DNA of 64,000 bases. Origin: Ruegeria sp. TM1040 (lineage in GTDB: Bacteria > Pseudomonadota > Alphaproteobacteria > Rhodobacterales > Rhodobacteraceae). The stretch is from contig NC_008044.1 in the NCBI RefSeq assembly GCF_000014065.1, positions 1,387,501 to 1,451,500 on the forward strand, given 5' to 3'. A program made the position numbers and the translations under genes. Position 1 is the stretch's first letter; every line of letters starts with the position of its first letter. The notes below the pieces were generated by a model. It worked only from the letters and a program-made list of their open reading frames with translations, did no database searches and was not told the origin of the DNA. Positions 1 to 8,731 of this stretch are shown piece after piece.

Positions 1-183
1 TGCCATCATATCTAGTCGAGTTGCGTCATTCATTGGCGCATCAACCAAGCGGTAAAGGCGACTTCCATAGTCGCGGCGCATCACACGGGTGCCAATCGGC
101 GTTGTCAGGATGTCACGCACCGACTGACGCAGATGCGCCAGATCAGACATGTGTTTGCCAGTGGATGCGTCTATTCCAATCAT
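1..183 (-). CDS. Baseplate assembly protein W (gpW/gp25-like), 3' end outside window
   Basis: Structural protein of the contractile-tail baseplate wedge, related to P2 gpW and T4 gp25. Reading the minus strand from the ATG at 183 gives 61 residues up to the window edge. They include LRQSVRDILTTPIGTRVMRR followed by DYGSRLYRLVD, the characteristic N-terminal signature of the gpW/gp25 family. It lies downstream of the PAAR and gpV genes, the usual order of a P2/Mu-type baseplate operon. The carboxyl end is cut off by the window. The motif match makes the family call firm; the rest of the protein cannot be judged. Confidence 0.85.
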   Translation of the reverse strand, partial: MIGIDASTGKHMSDLAHLRQSVRDILTTPIGTRVMRRDYGSRLYRLVDAPMNDATRLDMMA

Positions 184-231
184 GGGCCGATCATTGCCGT
201 GATCAGCTCCACTAGGCCTCTGGCGGTTTTC

Positions 232-522
232 CTATCCACCCGCGAACACGTTCCCGGAGCCGCTCGCGACGGAGGAACCGCAATCGACGGGATCACCGAT
301 GCGCCCAATCTGTTTGCCCTCAACGAACACGGTGCTCGACCCGGTGGCAAGGATGCCGCCATGGCAAATCGGTACTGGATTGCAATGAACCGACCAGCCA
401 TCTCCCTGTCTGTGGACAGGCTTGCCGTTTGTATAGACGGAACCGCTACCGCCAGTGCTCGAGCGGGAAGGATAGTTGCCGTGGCCCGTGCAGGTGTCGC
501 CTTTTCTGGTAACAGCCGGCAT
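232..522 (-). CDS. PAAR-domain baseplate spike tip protein
   Basis: A 96-residue protein made of PAAR-type repeats. It starts MPAVTRKGDTCTGHGNYP and carries several Gly/Pro/Ser-rich turns with conserved His and Cys (for example DGWSVHCNPVPICHGG and GDPVDCGSSVASGS). PAAR proteins form the zinc-binding cone that sharpens the membrane-piercing spike of contractile phage tails. Its start overlaps the end of the gpV gene by one base, and gpW follows. The context therefore fits a spike-tip role in a P2-like baseplate rather than a secreted toxin. No extra toxin domain is present; the protein has the length of a bare PAAR domain. Confidence 0.85.
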   Translation of the reverse strand: MPAVTRKGDTCTGHGNYPSRSSTGGSGSVYTNGKPVHRQGDGWSVHCNPVPICHGGILATGSSTVFVEGKQIGRIGDPVDCGSSVASGSGNVFAGG

Positions 523-899
523 CAGTTCAGGTCGATCCTGGGTGCGCTAATCCGGATCCCGTTTTCATCGATCTCAATCGAGGAATCGCCGACTTGGATC
601 TTGAACAACCCACCCGCTCCGGCTGTTGGAGGGTTAGAACTGCTGAAGGCCGAGCCGATGATTACGCCTTGCGCGGTGTCACCAGATTCCGACAAGACCA
701 TGACCTGCTCGCCCTCCGACGGTGGAGCCCAGACGCTGATTGCCCCGGCGCGAAGCGGAAACCATGACAGCCAAGCGCTTTCGCTCTCGCCGCCGAAACT
801 AACCTTCGCGCGAGCGGCGCCCGGGTCAACGGCGGTAATCACACCAAACCGCACGATCCCCTCGCGCACTTGTTCGTTTCTTGCCGCGCCATAGCTCAT
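522..899 (-). CDS. Baseplate assembly protein V (gpV-like spike)
   Basis: A 125-residue protein with the gpV/gp45 central-spike layout: an N-terminal OB-fold-like region (IVRFGVITAVDPGAARAKV), the loop WLSWFPLRAGAISVWAPPSEGEQV, then a short beta-helix-like end (IQVGDSSIEIDENGIRISAP). In P2-like phages the gpV trimer is the spike shaft that carries the PAAR tip encoded next. The gene overlaps its upstream neighbour by 4 bases (ATGA type), indicating translational coupling in the tail operon. It is shorter than P2 gpV, which is normal for alphaproteobacterial prophages of this type. Confidence 0.85.
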   Translation of the reverse strand: MSYGAARNEQVREGIVRFGVITAVDPGAARAKVSFGGESESAWLSWFPLRAGAISVWAPPSEGEQVMVLSESGDTAQGVIIGSAFSSSNPPTAGAGGLFKIQVGDSSIEIDENGIRISAPRIDLN

Positions 900-1432
900 A
901 GCGGTGCCTCCACGGTTTCGGAATATTCATCCTCATTGCCTGGCCCGATATCTGGTGCCCAGCCTACATTTACCACCTCTGGAACGACGCCCTCGCCGGT
1001 CCACACGCTTTCGCCCAGATCGATCTGTTGATCCCATTCGACGGACCAGACCTCGAACTTGTCAAATTCAGGGTCGAAAGCATCAGGCCCGATATACGTC
1101 ACCTGTGCCGGACCAACCCTTTGCCCCCATCTCTGGCGATGAACTTTGGCGGCGAGCGCGGCCGTCAATTGGCGAACCTCACGTTTGACGCCCTCTGTGC
1201 GAAAGCCGAGGATAACGCGGGCGACCCATTTTGAAACGAAAGGCACCTGTTCGGTGCCGGGGTCTGCATCCGGATCGCCTTCTAGGTCGATCAGTTCGAC
1301 CAGTACCGCAGGCACCGGCAGGGCCTTTTTATCGAGGTCATAGTCACCGACAGTGGCGAGGTCAGGAAAGTCGGCCCTGATCTGGGCGAGTATTGCGTCG
1401 TGCATCGCGATCAGATCAACGTTTCTGGACAT
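896..1432 (-). CDS. Phage tail-region protein of unknown function (gp37/DUF1834-like position)
   Basis: A 178-residue acidic protein not confidently assigned to a family. Its N-terminal half (MHDAILAQIRADFPDLATVG, then VPAVLVELIDLE) and the segment KWVARVILGF resemble tail-terminator or Mu gp37-type proteins, which sit between head-tail joining and baseplate genes. The C-terminal 40 residues are acidic and low in complexity. It overlaps the minor tail protein gene by one base and gpV by four, so it is part of the same cotranscribed morphogenesis block. The tail-completion role is inferred from position. Confidence 0.55.
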   Translation of the reverse strand: MSRNVDLIAMHDAILAQIRADFPDLATVGDYDLDKKALPVPAVLVELIDLEGDPDADPGTEQVPFVSKWVARVILGFRTEGVKREVRQLTAALAAKVHRQRWGQRVGPAQVTYIGPDAFDPEFDKFEVWSVEWDQQIDLGESVWTGEGVVPEVVNVGWAPDIGPGNEDEYSETVEAPL

Positions 1433-1980
1433 CAGCTACCCACTCCATAGATCGTACGGGCGCGCACCTCGGCCCGAAAATAGTGAAAGAATACCTCTTC
1501 GATCTCGTCAAAAACTTCGTCCTCGATAAAGGTTTGGGCCTCATCGTCGATAGGCATCCTCGCCTCTTTGATCGGATAGGCACGAGATCCGGCCCGCTGT
1601 TTGATCGTAGGGCGGCCCTTTGCATTTCTGCCAATGAACCCGCCCGGGAAATCGTGCCCGGCATAGCTGGCTCCTGTCGCCGTCCTGGACGCGCGGCCCT
1701 TGAAGGCTGACACCCGCATATCATTCAGGCCGAACCACATGCGAACGCTCCCCATGGCGCCATTCCGCTTGAACCGAAACCCTTGCAGGCGTCGGCGTAG
1801 CTCCGCAGCGGTGCGCAATTGCAGCTTGGTTCGCAGTCCCTTGCGCGAGCGAGTTTTCATGGTTTGCGCGGTTCGACGCAAGGCGCGGGAATAGGCGTTG
1901 CGCAGATCCTTTTCGCTGGCGTCAAACTCTTCGGCGATGCGCCTCAGTTCGCCTTGATCAAAATCGAAGGCAGCAAACAC
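1432..1980 (-). CDS. Prophage minor tail protein Z-like (GPZ family)
   Basis: A 182-residue basic protein. The N-terminal half is helical and Arg-rich (LRNAYSRALRRTAQTMKTRS, then RKGLRTKLQLRTAAELRRRL), followed by a glycine-rich middle (AGHDFPGGFIGR) and an acidic C-terminus (FIEDEVFDEIEEVFFHYF). This pattern of a basic helix, a conserved FPGGF-type loop and an end-of-protein helix is that of lambda gpZ/minor tail Z proteins, which take part in head-tail connection. It lies directly after the head-tail joiner gene, as expected. Assignment is from overall pattern rather than a catalytic motif. Confidence 0.7.
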   Translation of the reverse strand: MFAAFDFDQGELRRIAEEFDASEKDLRNAYSRALRRTAQTMKTRSRKGLRTKLQLRTAAELRRRLQGFRFKRNGAMGSVRMWFGLNDMRVSAFKGRASRTATGASYAGHDFPGGFIGRNAKGRPTIKQRAGSRAYPIKEARMPIDDEAQTFIEDEVFDEIEEVFFHYFRAEVRARTIYGVGS

Positions 1981-1984
1981 GCGA

Positions 1985-2296
1985 TCACTCCGTCGCCATG
2001 TGCAGCACCGCGAAACCGGTTCCGTCAGGCTGCGGATTTGTCAGCAGGTAATAGGTCCGCCCCTCGATCACGACGGGATCCTTGTCGCGCAGGTCGGCGA
2101 CATCGGACGCCTTGCAAGTCAGGCGCGGATCGGAGCTGTCAGCCTCATACTCACCAATCTGGGCGTTCATGTAAGGCTCGTCGAAGATCCCGCGGATGGT
2201 ACGAGAAACGCCTCCCCGTGGCGTGACGGTTACCTCAAGGGCAAAGTCGTCCGTCGACAGGAAGGCGTCGGGATTATCCCAGCTCGGCGCTGGCAT
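1985..2296 (-). CDS. Head-tail joining protein (lambda gpFII-like)
   Basis: A 103-residue protein with the features of the Phage_attach/gpFII family: an N-terminal region giving DFALEVTVTPRGG, a central IRGIFDEPY segment, and a C-terminal GRTYYLLTNPQPDGTG beta-strand pair. In lambda, gpFII sits at the neck and provides the surface to which the tail attaches. The stop is 4 bases before the minor tail gene, and the start is flush with the small upstream gene (2296). The position between the capsid and tail genes supports the call. Confidence 0.7.
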   Translation of the reverse strand: MPAPSWDNPDAFLSTDDFALEVTVTPRGGVSRTIRGIFDEPYMNAQIGEYEADSSDPRLTCKASDVADLRDKDPVVIEGRTYYLLTNPQPDGTGFAVLHMATE

Positions 2297-2553
2297 CAGG
2301 TGGGCGCTTTGGCCGTGGCTGCCGGATCAGTTTTGGCCGGGTCGGTCGCTGCCGCCTTCTTCGCGCCCGTCTCAGCAGCTTTCTTGCTGGCAGGTTTCTC
2401 CGGCGGTTCTTCGATCTTGCCCCGCTCTTTCAGCCCGTGAGCCTCTGCGGCAGTCAACGCGACGGTATCGCCTGGCTTCTTGATCGCCTTATCCCAGACA
2501 AAAGCACTGGTGACGGCGAAAATCTTTTTCTGCGGTTTCTTGGTATCAGCCAC
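2296..2553 (-). CDS. Small Ala/Lys-rich phage protein, unknown
   Basis: An 85-residue protein. The N-terminal half (KIFAVTSAFVWDKAIKKPGD) looks folded and resembles short proteins found next to capsid genes. The C-terminal half is a low-complexity Lys/Ala/Pro/Glu tail. It lies between the capsid and head-tail joiner genes and overlaps the latter by one base, so it is probably a head-associated or head-completion protein. No family can be named from sequence alone. The tail resembles flexible nucleic-acid-contacting tails of virion proteins, which is only a compositional observation. Confidence 0.6.
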   Translation of the reverse strand: MADTKKPQKKIFAVTSAFVWDKAIKKPGDTVALTAAEAHGLKERGKIEEPPEKPASKKAAETGAKKAAATDPAKTDPAATAKAPT

Positions 2554-2619
2554 GTTTTCGATCCTTTTTCAGGGGGTGTCTCTGGCCTGATCAGGCCAGA
2601 GATTTAATGCGTGCTCGGG

Positions 2620-4701
2620 TTAGCTGGCGTCAGTGCCGAAGCAGAGGCCCGCCGGGTGACGCAGAACATAATCCGCGTCCTGCATCGTCACGATGCGCAG
2701 GCGCCCGCGGCGGCTGTGGGTGTACGGGTCCACCGTAATATCCAGACCACCCCACATGCCAACCAGGACGTTCGCGAAATCACCGTGGAACACGTCACCA
2801 TCTTTAATCTGGTTGGTAACTTCGCCGCGATATCCGTTCACGGTGTTGTCGCTCTCCCAGATGGGCGCACCGTTTGTGCCGCTGAATTTCTGCGTGCTCT
2901 TGAAGTGACCACGCATCTTGGCGTTCTGCACATACGCCATGCTATTCACATCGGCATTTGCAGCAGAAATCTCGCTCTCCATCTGGATCACTTCGGCCCA
3001 GGTCGGGAGGGCGGATCCGCCACCAGACGCTGCGCCGCCAAAGTCGACCACATTCACGCCGCTCGTATTCGCGATACCCAGCGGCTGATCGTTGGCGCCG
3101 GTGCCATAGAAACCCGCAAAATCCAGCGAGGTTGCCAATGCGAGCGCAAGGTCACTACGCACCAGCGCCTCGATATCCAAACTGGATTGCTTGAGAGTGC
3201 GGCGCGTGATCTCCGAATAGGCCGCAACAGTTTTCGGAGAAAACTGGCGCTGACCCAGAGACAGCAGATCCTCTGTCGCCTCGATATCCTCACCGATCCA
3301 GTAGCCGGTCGCACCACCTTCCTGCGTCGGGATATCAGGGTTGCCCACCAGACCCATCAGCGGAGTCGCGAGCTGCAAAAGGATCGTACGGTTGCGCAGC
3401 ATCTGAATAAAGCTCTGCGTCAGCAACGGGTTTGCGATGGTGTTGCCGCCGGTATCGGCAGCGGTCGCGCCACCGGAACCCGTGTTCAGCGGCGCACGCA
3501 TCAGCACGTCCATCGGCACCATTACGCCCTGCGCATCGCGCCCCTGCGCCTCGGCGGCAGCATCGGAGACCTCGAACTCGAAAGCAGCCGCTTCCTGGGC
3601 GCTGCGGTCTGTCGGATTTGCCAGCGCCCGGATCGCGCGCAGGAACGAAAACTGCTCTGTTTCGCTGTCGGTCAGGCCAATGCTGGAACGCTCAGAAATT
3701 TGGCGACTTTCATTGCTGCGCTGGTGTAGGTGATCAAGCAGGCGTTCGCGCATGTCGGTCACGCCATGACGCCCGGCAATCATTTCTGTTGCGAGCTCCG
3801 GCGCGTCGTATTCGCGACCCAACTCGGTCAGTTCGCGCACGCGGGCCGCTTCCTGCTCCTGCAGACGCGACAGCATGGCAGTTTCCGCTGCGCCTGCACG
3901 TTCGAGCACCTCGATCACTTCGATGATCTGATCGTTTTCGTCGACCTTGGCCCGGACAAGATTGCCCTCGGCGTCGCGGGTGATGATGGTTTTCATCTGT
4001 GTTTCCCTTTGTCCTGTATCGTTGGGCTCGGCCACCGCGCCCGCATTCTCTTCGCCAGTTTGGCCACGATCCGCCCCGCCCGCCTCTGGCGGATTTTCCA
4101 GCGCGCGACCGATGCCGACTGTCGGATCAGCTGGCACCGGTACGACCGAAATCTCGAACGGCTCCCAGCGCGTGACCGTGATAAGGTTCGGCTGACCTTC
4201 CCGTATTTCCTCGCTGATCGTGATCACCCGGTAGCCAACCGAGACGTGCTGCCGAATGCCGTCGACGATGTCCTGAAAGATCTCGCTCGCGCGGGCGCTC
4301 TTGCCGAACCGCACAACAGCGCGCCCGACGCCGTCGGAATCGACGCGCGCACTTTGCACAACGCCGACCTGATCGTCCCAATTGTGCCCGACCAATACTG
4401 CCCCGCCGTCGAGCAGACGGTCCAGAACCACGGCCTCGGCGTCATGGGAAAGCACCTCATCGCCAAACCAGCGCCGCACCGGGGTCGTGCTCGAGAAGGC
4501 AAGCTCGACAGTGCGCGCCTCGACGTTGATTTCGCGCACCTCTCCCATGCGGCGCATCGCACCGCCCTCGCCGCGCGCGTTGATCTGCTCCGCTGTGACT
4601 TCGCGGGTCAACGACCGCCCGATAATGTCATTCGCTTTTGTCGGGGTCTGGGTCGGCGTCTGGGTCGGTTTCTCCGGTGCCGGTTTTGGCTGGCTGTCCA
4701 C
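2620..4701 (-). CDS. Fused HK97-type prohead protease and major capsid protein
   Basis: A 693-residue two-domain protein. Residues about 45-200 are an HK97-type (S78) prohead protease with the candidate catalytic His in LVGHNWDDQV and Ser in RQHVSVGYRV. Residues about 235-693 are an HK97-fold major capsid protein with a delta/scaffold-like helical stretch, then VPMDVLMRAPLNTGSGG and the body. The two are separate genes in many phages. An in-frame ATG at 3996 (residue 236, MKTIITRDAEGN) follows a purine-rich AAAGGGAAAC and could start capsid alone. The fusion's own start overlaps the portal gene by 74 bases; a later in-frame ATG (residue 49) is an alternative start. The domain calls are firm; how the subunits are produced is inferred. 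Confidence 0.9.
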   Translation of the reverse strand: MDSQPKPAPEKPTQTPTQTPTKANDIIGRSLTREVTAEQINARGEGGAMRRMGEVREINVEARTVELAFSSTTPVRRWFGDEVLSHDAEAVVLDRLLDGGAVLVGHNWDDQVGVVQSARVDSDGVGRAVVRFGKSARASEIFQDIVDGIRQHVSVGYRVITISEEIREGQPNLITVTRWEPFEISVVPVPADPTVGIGRALENPPEAGGADRGQTGEENAGAVAEPNDTGQRETQMKTIITRDAEGNLVRAKVDENDQIIEVIEVLERAGAAETAMLSRLQEQEAARVRELTELGREYDAPELATEMIAGRHGVTDMRERLLDHLHQRSNESRQISERSSIGLTDSETEQFSFLRAIRALANPTDRSAQEAAAFEFEVSDAAAEAQGRDAQGVMVPMDVLMRAPLNTGSGGATAADTGGNTIANPLLTQSFIQMLRNRTILLQLATPLMGLVGNPDIPTQEGGATGYWIGEDIEATEDLLSLGQRQFSPKTVAAYSEITRRTLKQSSLDIEALVRSDLALALATSLDFAGFYGTGANDQPLGIANTSGVNVVDFGGAASGGGSALPTWAEVIQMESEISAANADVNSMAYVQNAKMRGHFKSTQKFSGTNGAPIWESDNTVNGYRGEVTNQIKDGDVFHGDFANVLVGMWGGLDITVDPYTHSRRGRLRIVTMQDADYVLRHPAGLCFGTDAS

Positions 4702-6241
4702 TGCCCTGCCCTCCTTTTGATTTGGCTGTGATCAAGGCCTCGATCACGTTGTCGGGGATTTTCGCCTCGCGCATCGCTGCGATATCTTCTGCGACCTCGG
4801 CATAGACCTCGCGCGGGTCGCGCCCGCGCTCGCGGATCACCTGACCGCGCGACTTGAACAGGTTGTCGACGGCGTCGGCGTCGGCCGTCACGTCTTTTGC
4901 AGGATCAATCCACTGCCAGCGCCGTGCCTGGAAGGTCACCGCCATGAACTTCGACCGCTTGCTCGCTGGCAGCGGCGATCCGTTGTCGAGGGTGATTTTC
5001 TGTTTCAGCAGCGAGTATTCGAGCCAACGCTCATAGATCGGCAAGGCAAAGGCCTCGATCAGGCTCTCTTGCAACTCAATCCACTGGTCCCGCTCACTCA
5101 AAACGCCGTGGCGGATGCTCGATAGATTCACGCCCTCAAGGTCATTGGCAAGATCGTTGTAGGCAACGCCCAAGCCTGTCGCGACCCCGCGCAGCATGTG
5201 CTTTGAAAACACCGCCATTTCGCCGTTTGGATATCCGGTTTCGACCCGCTTTAGACGCGCACCCATCGGGAGCTGATGATAAACTCCCATTTCACTATCG
5301 AGTTCGATGTCCTCAAAGCCTAGATCATCGTCGCTCTTGGTGGCGTCGTCCTCTTCTGGCTCAGGGCCGAACCCTTCGTCCCATTCGATCACGCCGACCT
5401 TGTTCGCGCCTTCACGAGCGTTGTTCAGAGCGCTTTTCTCGAACTCGCCAAGTTGGCGCATACGCAAGAGCGCGGTCGCCATCCACGGCAGCCCGCGTTT
5501 CTGCCCGACAAAATCCTCTTCAAACCAGTGGATAATTTCATCCGCCGGAACCCGGATGAACGCCCGCCCGGAATAGTGATAATCGGCCTGCGATTGATCG
5601 AGGGTGGTGAAATAATAGGCCACGGGTCGGCCCATCTTCGTATATTCGATCCCTGCCCGAATGAACCCACCACCGGGGCGACGATCCTCATCAAAATCGA
5701 CCGGGCACAACACCGGGTCGAGGATCTGCAATGCAAATCCCCACGGGCCCGCATCCCGCCCAACCACCATGCGCACCATAAACTCGCCATCGGTGCAAAG
5801 GCCGTTCACAATCGTTTTCTGGATCTGCCGTAAGGTGCGACGCCCTTTGACGTCGCAATTCATCGCCTTGCACCAGGCGCGCCATGCGCGTTCGATGGCC
5901 TTGTTTGCCTGTGCGTCCAGCTTGTCACCGTCAAACGCCTGCGCCTGCAGTGTGAACCCCTTCTGTCCAATCAGGTTTCGCCGTGCGCTGGCCTTGAACG
6001 CCTTTGCATAGTCGTTGTTCGCCGACTGCTCGCGCGAACGTGCCACCAGCACGCGCCAATTGCGGCGGATGATTTGATCCGCTGGCATTGGTGAATTGGT
6101 CCAACCGCTTGTCATGCGATCTGTCTCTGCGGCGGCAAACATGCGCTGGCCACGCCTTCGGGGTGCCGTCAGCATTGGAGGGGGCTTGCGATCCGGCTCC
6201 GGCGCAACAGGATCTTCGCGTCTGAACAGTCGCCAGATCAT
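4628..6241 (-). CDS. Phage portal protein, lambda gpB family
   Basis: A 537-residue protein close in length to lambda gpB (533). It begins MIWRLFRRED and contains the family-typical DQIIRRNWRVLVARSREQ and NNDYAKAFKASARRNLIG segments, a central DEIIHWFEEDFVGQKRGLPW, and the clip/stem-like ANKVGVIEWDEG. Twelve copies form the channel for DNA packaging and tail attachment. Downstream it runs 74 bases into the protease-capsid gene, and upstream it overlaps the gpW-like gene by 4 bases, so translation is coupled. The C-terminus is Asp/Pro rich (DPDADPDPDK). Confidence 0.92.
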   Translation of the reverse strand: MIWRLFRREDPVAPEPDRKPPPMLTAPRRRGQRMFAAAETDRMTSGWTNSPMPADQIIRRNWRVLVARSREQSANNDYAKAFKASARRNLIGQKGFTLQAQAFDGDKLDAQANKAIERAWRAWCKAMNCDVKGRRTLRQIQKTIVNGLCTDGEFMVRMVVGRDAGPWGFALQILDPVLCPVDFDEDRRPGGGFIRAGIEYTKMGRPVAYYFTTLDQSQADYHYSGRAFIRVPADEIIHWFEEDFVGQKRGLPWMATALLRMRQLGEFEKSALNNAREGANKVGVIEWDEGFGPEPEEDDATKSDDDLGFEDIELDSEMGVYHQLPMGARLKRVETGYPNGEMAVFSKHMLRGVATGLGVAYNDLANDLEGVNLSSIRHGVLSERDQWIELQESLIEAFALPIYERWLEYSLLKQKITLDNGSPLPASKRSKFMAVTFQARRWQWIDPAKDVTADADAVDNLFKSRGQVIRERGRDPREVYAEVAEDIAAMREAKIPDNVIEALITAKSKGGQGSGQPAKTGTGETDPDADPDPDKSE

Positions 6242-6765
6242 GTCAAGCGCACCTTGATCGCGCGCCCGAAGCCGCCGCGCCGCCGCGCTTTCTTAGCCGC
6301 CAGCTCGGCACGATATTGATGGCGCAGTTTCATCAGCTCCGACAACGGCGTGCGCTGCAGTGATCGGTTGTTGATGGTGTAACTTTGCTGATCAATGGTC
6401 GCGCGGTTTTCGATCACCGCCTCGATGGCATCCAGCACCTTGCGCACATGATCGCGTCCGTCGAAATTCTCACCTTGCGCAGCAAGATCCGGCGCGATCA
6501 GAACTTCGCCGCGCTCGACCGGATGCACATCAGCGCCGTCGCTGGCACGGATCACGTAGGCATACCGCCCGGGCTGCCAAGAGGCCGTGACCAACGCAGA
6601 TGCCTCAAAAATATGATCCACACCACTCGCAGCGCTAATCAAGTCAATCGAGCTCTTGCCGCGCAGGAAGAGAGAAAGCCCCCACTCCGGCGCCGGAAAA
6701 ATCGGTTGCTCGACCACTGCCCGAAACGTCAACCCTGCCCCGATTTCAGTTGGAATTGCGCCCAC
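6238..6765 (-). CDS. gpW-like head-completion protein with an extra N-terminal domain
   Basis: A 175-residue protein lying exactly where lambda has gpW, between the large terminase and portal genes. The C-terminal 60 residues (SYTINNRSLQRTPLSELMKL, then a basic end) resemble the short gpW helix-hairpin-helix protein: a tyrosine/threonine-containing beta hairpin followed by an amphipathic SDL/SEL helix. The N-terminal 110 residues (LTFRAVVEQPIFPAPEWGLS, SWQPGRYAYVIRASDG) form a beta-rich domain that lambda gpW lacks. gpW plugs the head before tail joining. The domain split is inferred from pattern and position. Confidence 0.6.
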   Translation of the reverse strand: MGAIPTEIGAGLTFRAVVEQPIFPAPEWGLSLFLRGKSSIDLISAASGVDHIFEASALVTASWQPGRYAYVIRASDGADVHPVERGEVLIAPDLAAQGENFDGRDHVRKVLDAIEAVIENRATIDQQSYTINNRSLQRTPLSELMKLRHQYRAELAAKKARRRGGFGRAIKVRLT

Positions 6766-6778
6766 GTCCTAACCCTGC

Positions 6779-8731
6779 TCAATACCTGCGACGGCGTCGG
6801 CGCTTCTTCGCCCCCCAGCCAGTCTTTTTCGGAGCTTGGCTGTTTGGGGCTTCCGGTTCCTCTGGCGGTTTTACCAAAGCTCGCTCAGCGTCTGGTGAAA
6901 TCTCGACGGCCTCGTCCTCGGTCTCCTGCCCCTGAACATCCAGTGACGCGACCAGGCGTTTGATATTCGGGCGCAGGATGCGCAGCGCTGCGTAGGCATA
7001 GACGCGGCAGTCAAATGCTTCGTTGCGTGGGCGTACATTGTGCCATTCTCGGACTGCGAACCCCTTCACATACCGGGTGCGCAGCGCCTCGGCGGTGAAC
7101 ATATCGAACCACGCCGGATCCCGATCTGCCGGGAAATGGCAATGGCCCGGCCCCGCGTCGCTAATCCGCGCCCGCTGGGCGACTACGGCTTTCGCCTCAT
7201 CGACGCCGATGGAGTGCAAGTAGACGGGGCGCACGCCCTTTTGTTTGACCTTCGAGGGCTGCGTAACGATGGGTCTGCCCCAGCCACCGACGCCCTTGAT
7301 CGCCCAGACCTTGCGGCCCAAACGCTTGCGGGCATAGTCATAGGCTGCTTGCGTGCGCCCACCTTCACCCCCGGTATCGAGGCAGGCGGCAGAGACCCGC
7401 AACTCCGCTCCGCTCTCGTGCTCCCATGTTTCCGACAGCAAGGCGTCTAGTTCGTCCCAGACGTCCTGTTGCAGCGGATCGCCCCACAAAACCCGATAAT
7501 CGACAGACCAGGATTCCTCCCCCAAGCCCCAGCCAACTATTTCGACCTCGAGGCGGTCGTTTTGCATATCAATACCAGCCGTCAGGACGCCTGCCCCCAA
7601 CGGGACCGGTGCTGCGAACTTAGCAGCCCGTGCCATCAGCACGGACGCCTCGAGCTTGTCGCCTTCCTCTTCCCATGTCTCAGCGAGCGACACGTTCACA
7701 AAGGTTTGCAAATCCCCCGCGGCCTTTTTGTCGAGGAAGGACTGCACGATATCCTCGAGCCGCCGAAAGCAGGAATACAGCTCCGACAAATGATAGGACG
7801 CGTGACCTCGGAACGGCTTGCTGGCGATCCAGCCGCCGCCGTCGCGTTCGGCGTTGCGGATCGCTGCCACTCGCTCGCCATCGCTCCAAACGGTTCCGCA
7901 TCCCTCACCCACGCACAGATAGCCTGCTGTTTCGGCGAGGTGCAGCCCGTCGGCGTCTTTGGACCAGGTCACCTGCGACCAGTTCAGCCGTTGCAGGTGG
8001 CCGCAATGCGGACACCGCACGTAAAAATAGCGCTGGTCTCCTGCCTCAAAGGACTTTTCAATCCAGCTGCCGCCCTTGATCGTCGGCGTGCTGATTTCCA
8101 ACAAGAGCCGCTGATCACCAAAGGTCGCCGCCCGTTGCCACAGCAGGCCGACCGGGTGGCCTTCGTTTGTCCGGTCGTAGCCGTCGGTTTCATCGCAAAC
8201 AATGAACGGCGCCGAACGTCCGCGCATGGTCTTCGGAGAACCCGACCAACTGAACATGAGAAACCCGCCCGGGTAACTCTTCATGCGCTGATTATTGACG
8301 CCTTGGCGCCCGCGCGGCTTCGCGATCAGCTCGGCGAGGTCTTCGTTCTCTTCAACAAGCGGGTTGAATTTGGTCTCGAGCCACGTCGTCAAATCGCCTT
8401 GGCTCGGCTGCATCATCATCTGAGACACAGGATTGAAGCCGATGCGATAGGCCTGCGCCGCAAGCGCGGTCTGCGTCTTGCCGACCTGCGCGCCCCACAT
8501 GAGCGAGATCCGGTTGCACCGCGGATCTGCGGTCATATCGATCACTTCGCGCTGATAGGGCGCGTTGTCGAACCGCATTTTGCCCGGCACAGCGTTTCCG
8601 ACGGGGATCTTGATATTTTCCTCGGCCCACTCCGACGGCTTTAGGTTCGGCGGCGGGCGCAGAAATGCCCGGGCGCGCCGAGCAATGCGGACAACAGCCC
8701 GCGCATTCGAGAAATCAGCCCGGGCGTTCAC
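6779..8731 (-). CDS. Terminase large subunit, lambda GpA family
   Basis: The 650-residue DNA-packaging motor (lambda gpA is 641). The opening PPPNLKPSEWAEENIKIP and the following PGKMRFDNAPYQREVIDMTA are hallmark GpA sequences. The ATPase Walker A is GAQVGKT at residues 80-86, and the Walker B is FIVCDETDGYD. A zinc-ribbon-like CPHCGHLQRLNW with a second Cys pair follows, and the C-terminal half carries the nuclease region (CLDTGGEGGRTQ and a late FDCRVYAYAALRIL). It overlaps the small subunit by 4 bases. The Arg-rich last residues may aid DNA binding. Confidence 0.95.
   Translation of the reverse strand: MNARADFSNARAVVRIARRARAFLRPPPNLKPSEWAEENIKIPVGNAVPGKMRFDNAPYQREVIDMTADPRCNRISLMWGAQVGKTQTALAAQAYRIGFNPVSQMMMQPSQGDLTTWLETKFNPLVEENEDLAELIAKPRGRQGVNNQRMKSYPGGFLMFSWSGSPKTMRGRSAPFIVCDETDGYDRTNEGHPVGLLWQRAATFGDQRLLLEISTPTIKGGSWIEKSFEAGDQRYFYVRCPHCGHLQRLNWSQVTWSKDADGLHLAETAGYLCVGEGCGTVWSDGERVAAIRNAERDGGGWIASKPFRGHASYHLSELYSCFRRLEDIVQSFLDKKAAGDLQTFVNVSLAETWEEEGDKLEASVLMARAAKFAAPVPLGAGVLTAGIDMQNDRLEVEIVGWGLGEESWSVDYRVLWGDPLQQDVWDELDALLSETWEHESGAELRVSAACLDTGGEGGRTQAAYDYARKRLGRKVWAIKGVGGWGRPIVTQPSKVKQKGVRPVYLHSIGVDEAKAVVAQRARISDAGPGHCHFPADRDPAWFDMFTAEALRTRYVKGFAVREWHNVRPRNEAFDCRVYAYAALRILRPNIKRLVASLDVQGQETEDEAVEISPDAERALVKPPEEPEAPNSQAPKKTGWGAKKRRRRRRY

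Noticed and set aside
2611-3729. Rightward 372-codon open frame
   Set aside because: It is antisense to the protease-capsid gene, His/Arg-rich, with no family resemblance or ribosome site; a by-product of GC-rich codon use.
7469-8644. Rightward 391-codon open frame
   Set aside because: Antisense to the large terminase, whose motifs are complete; composition is antisense-like.
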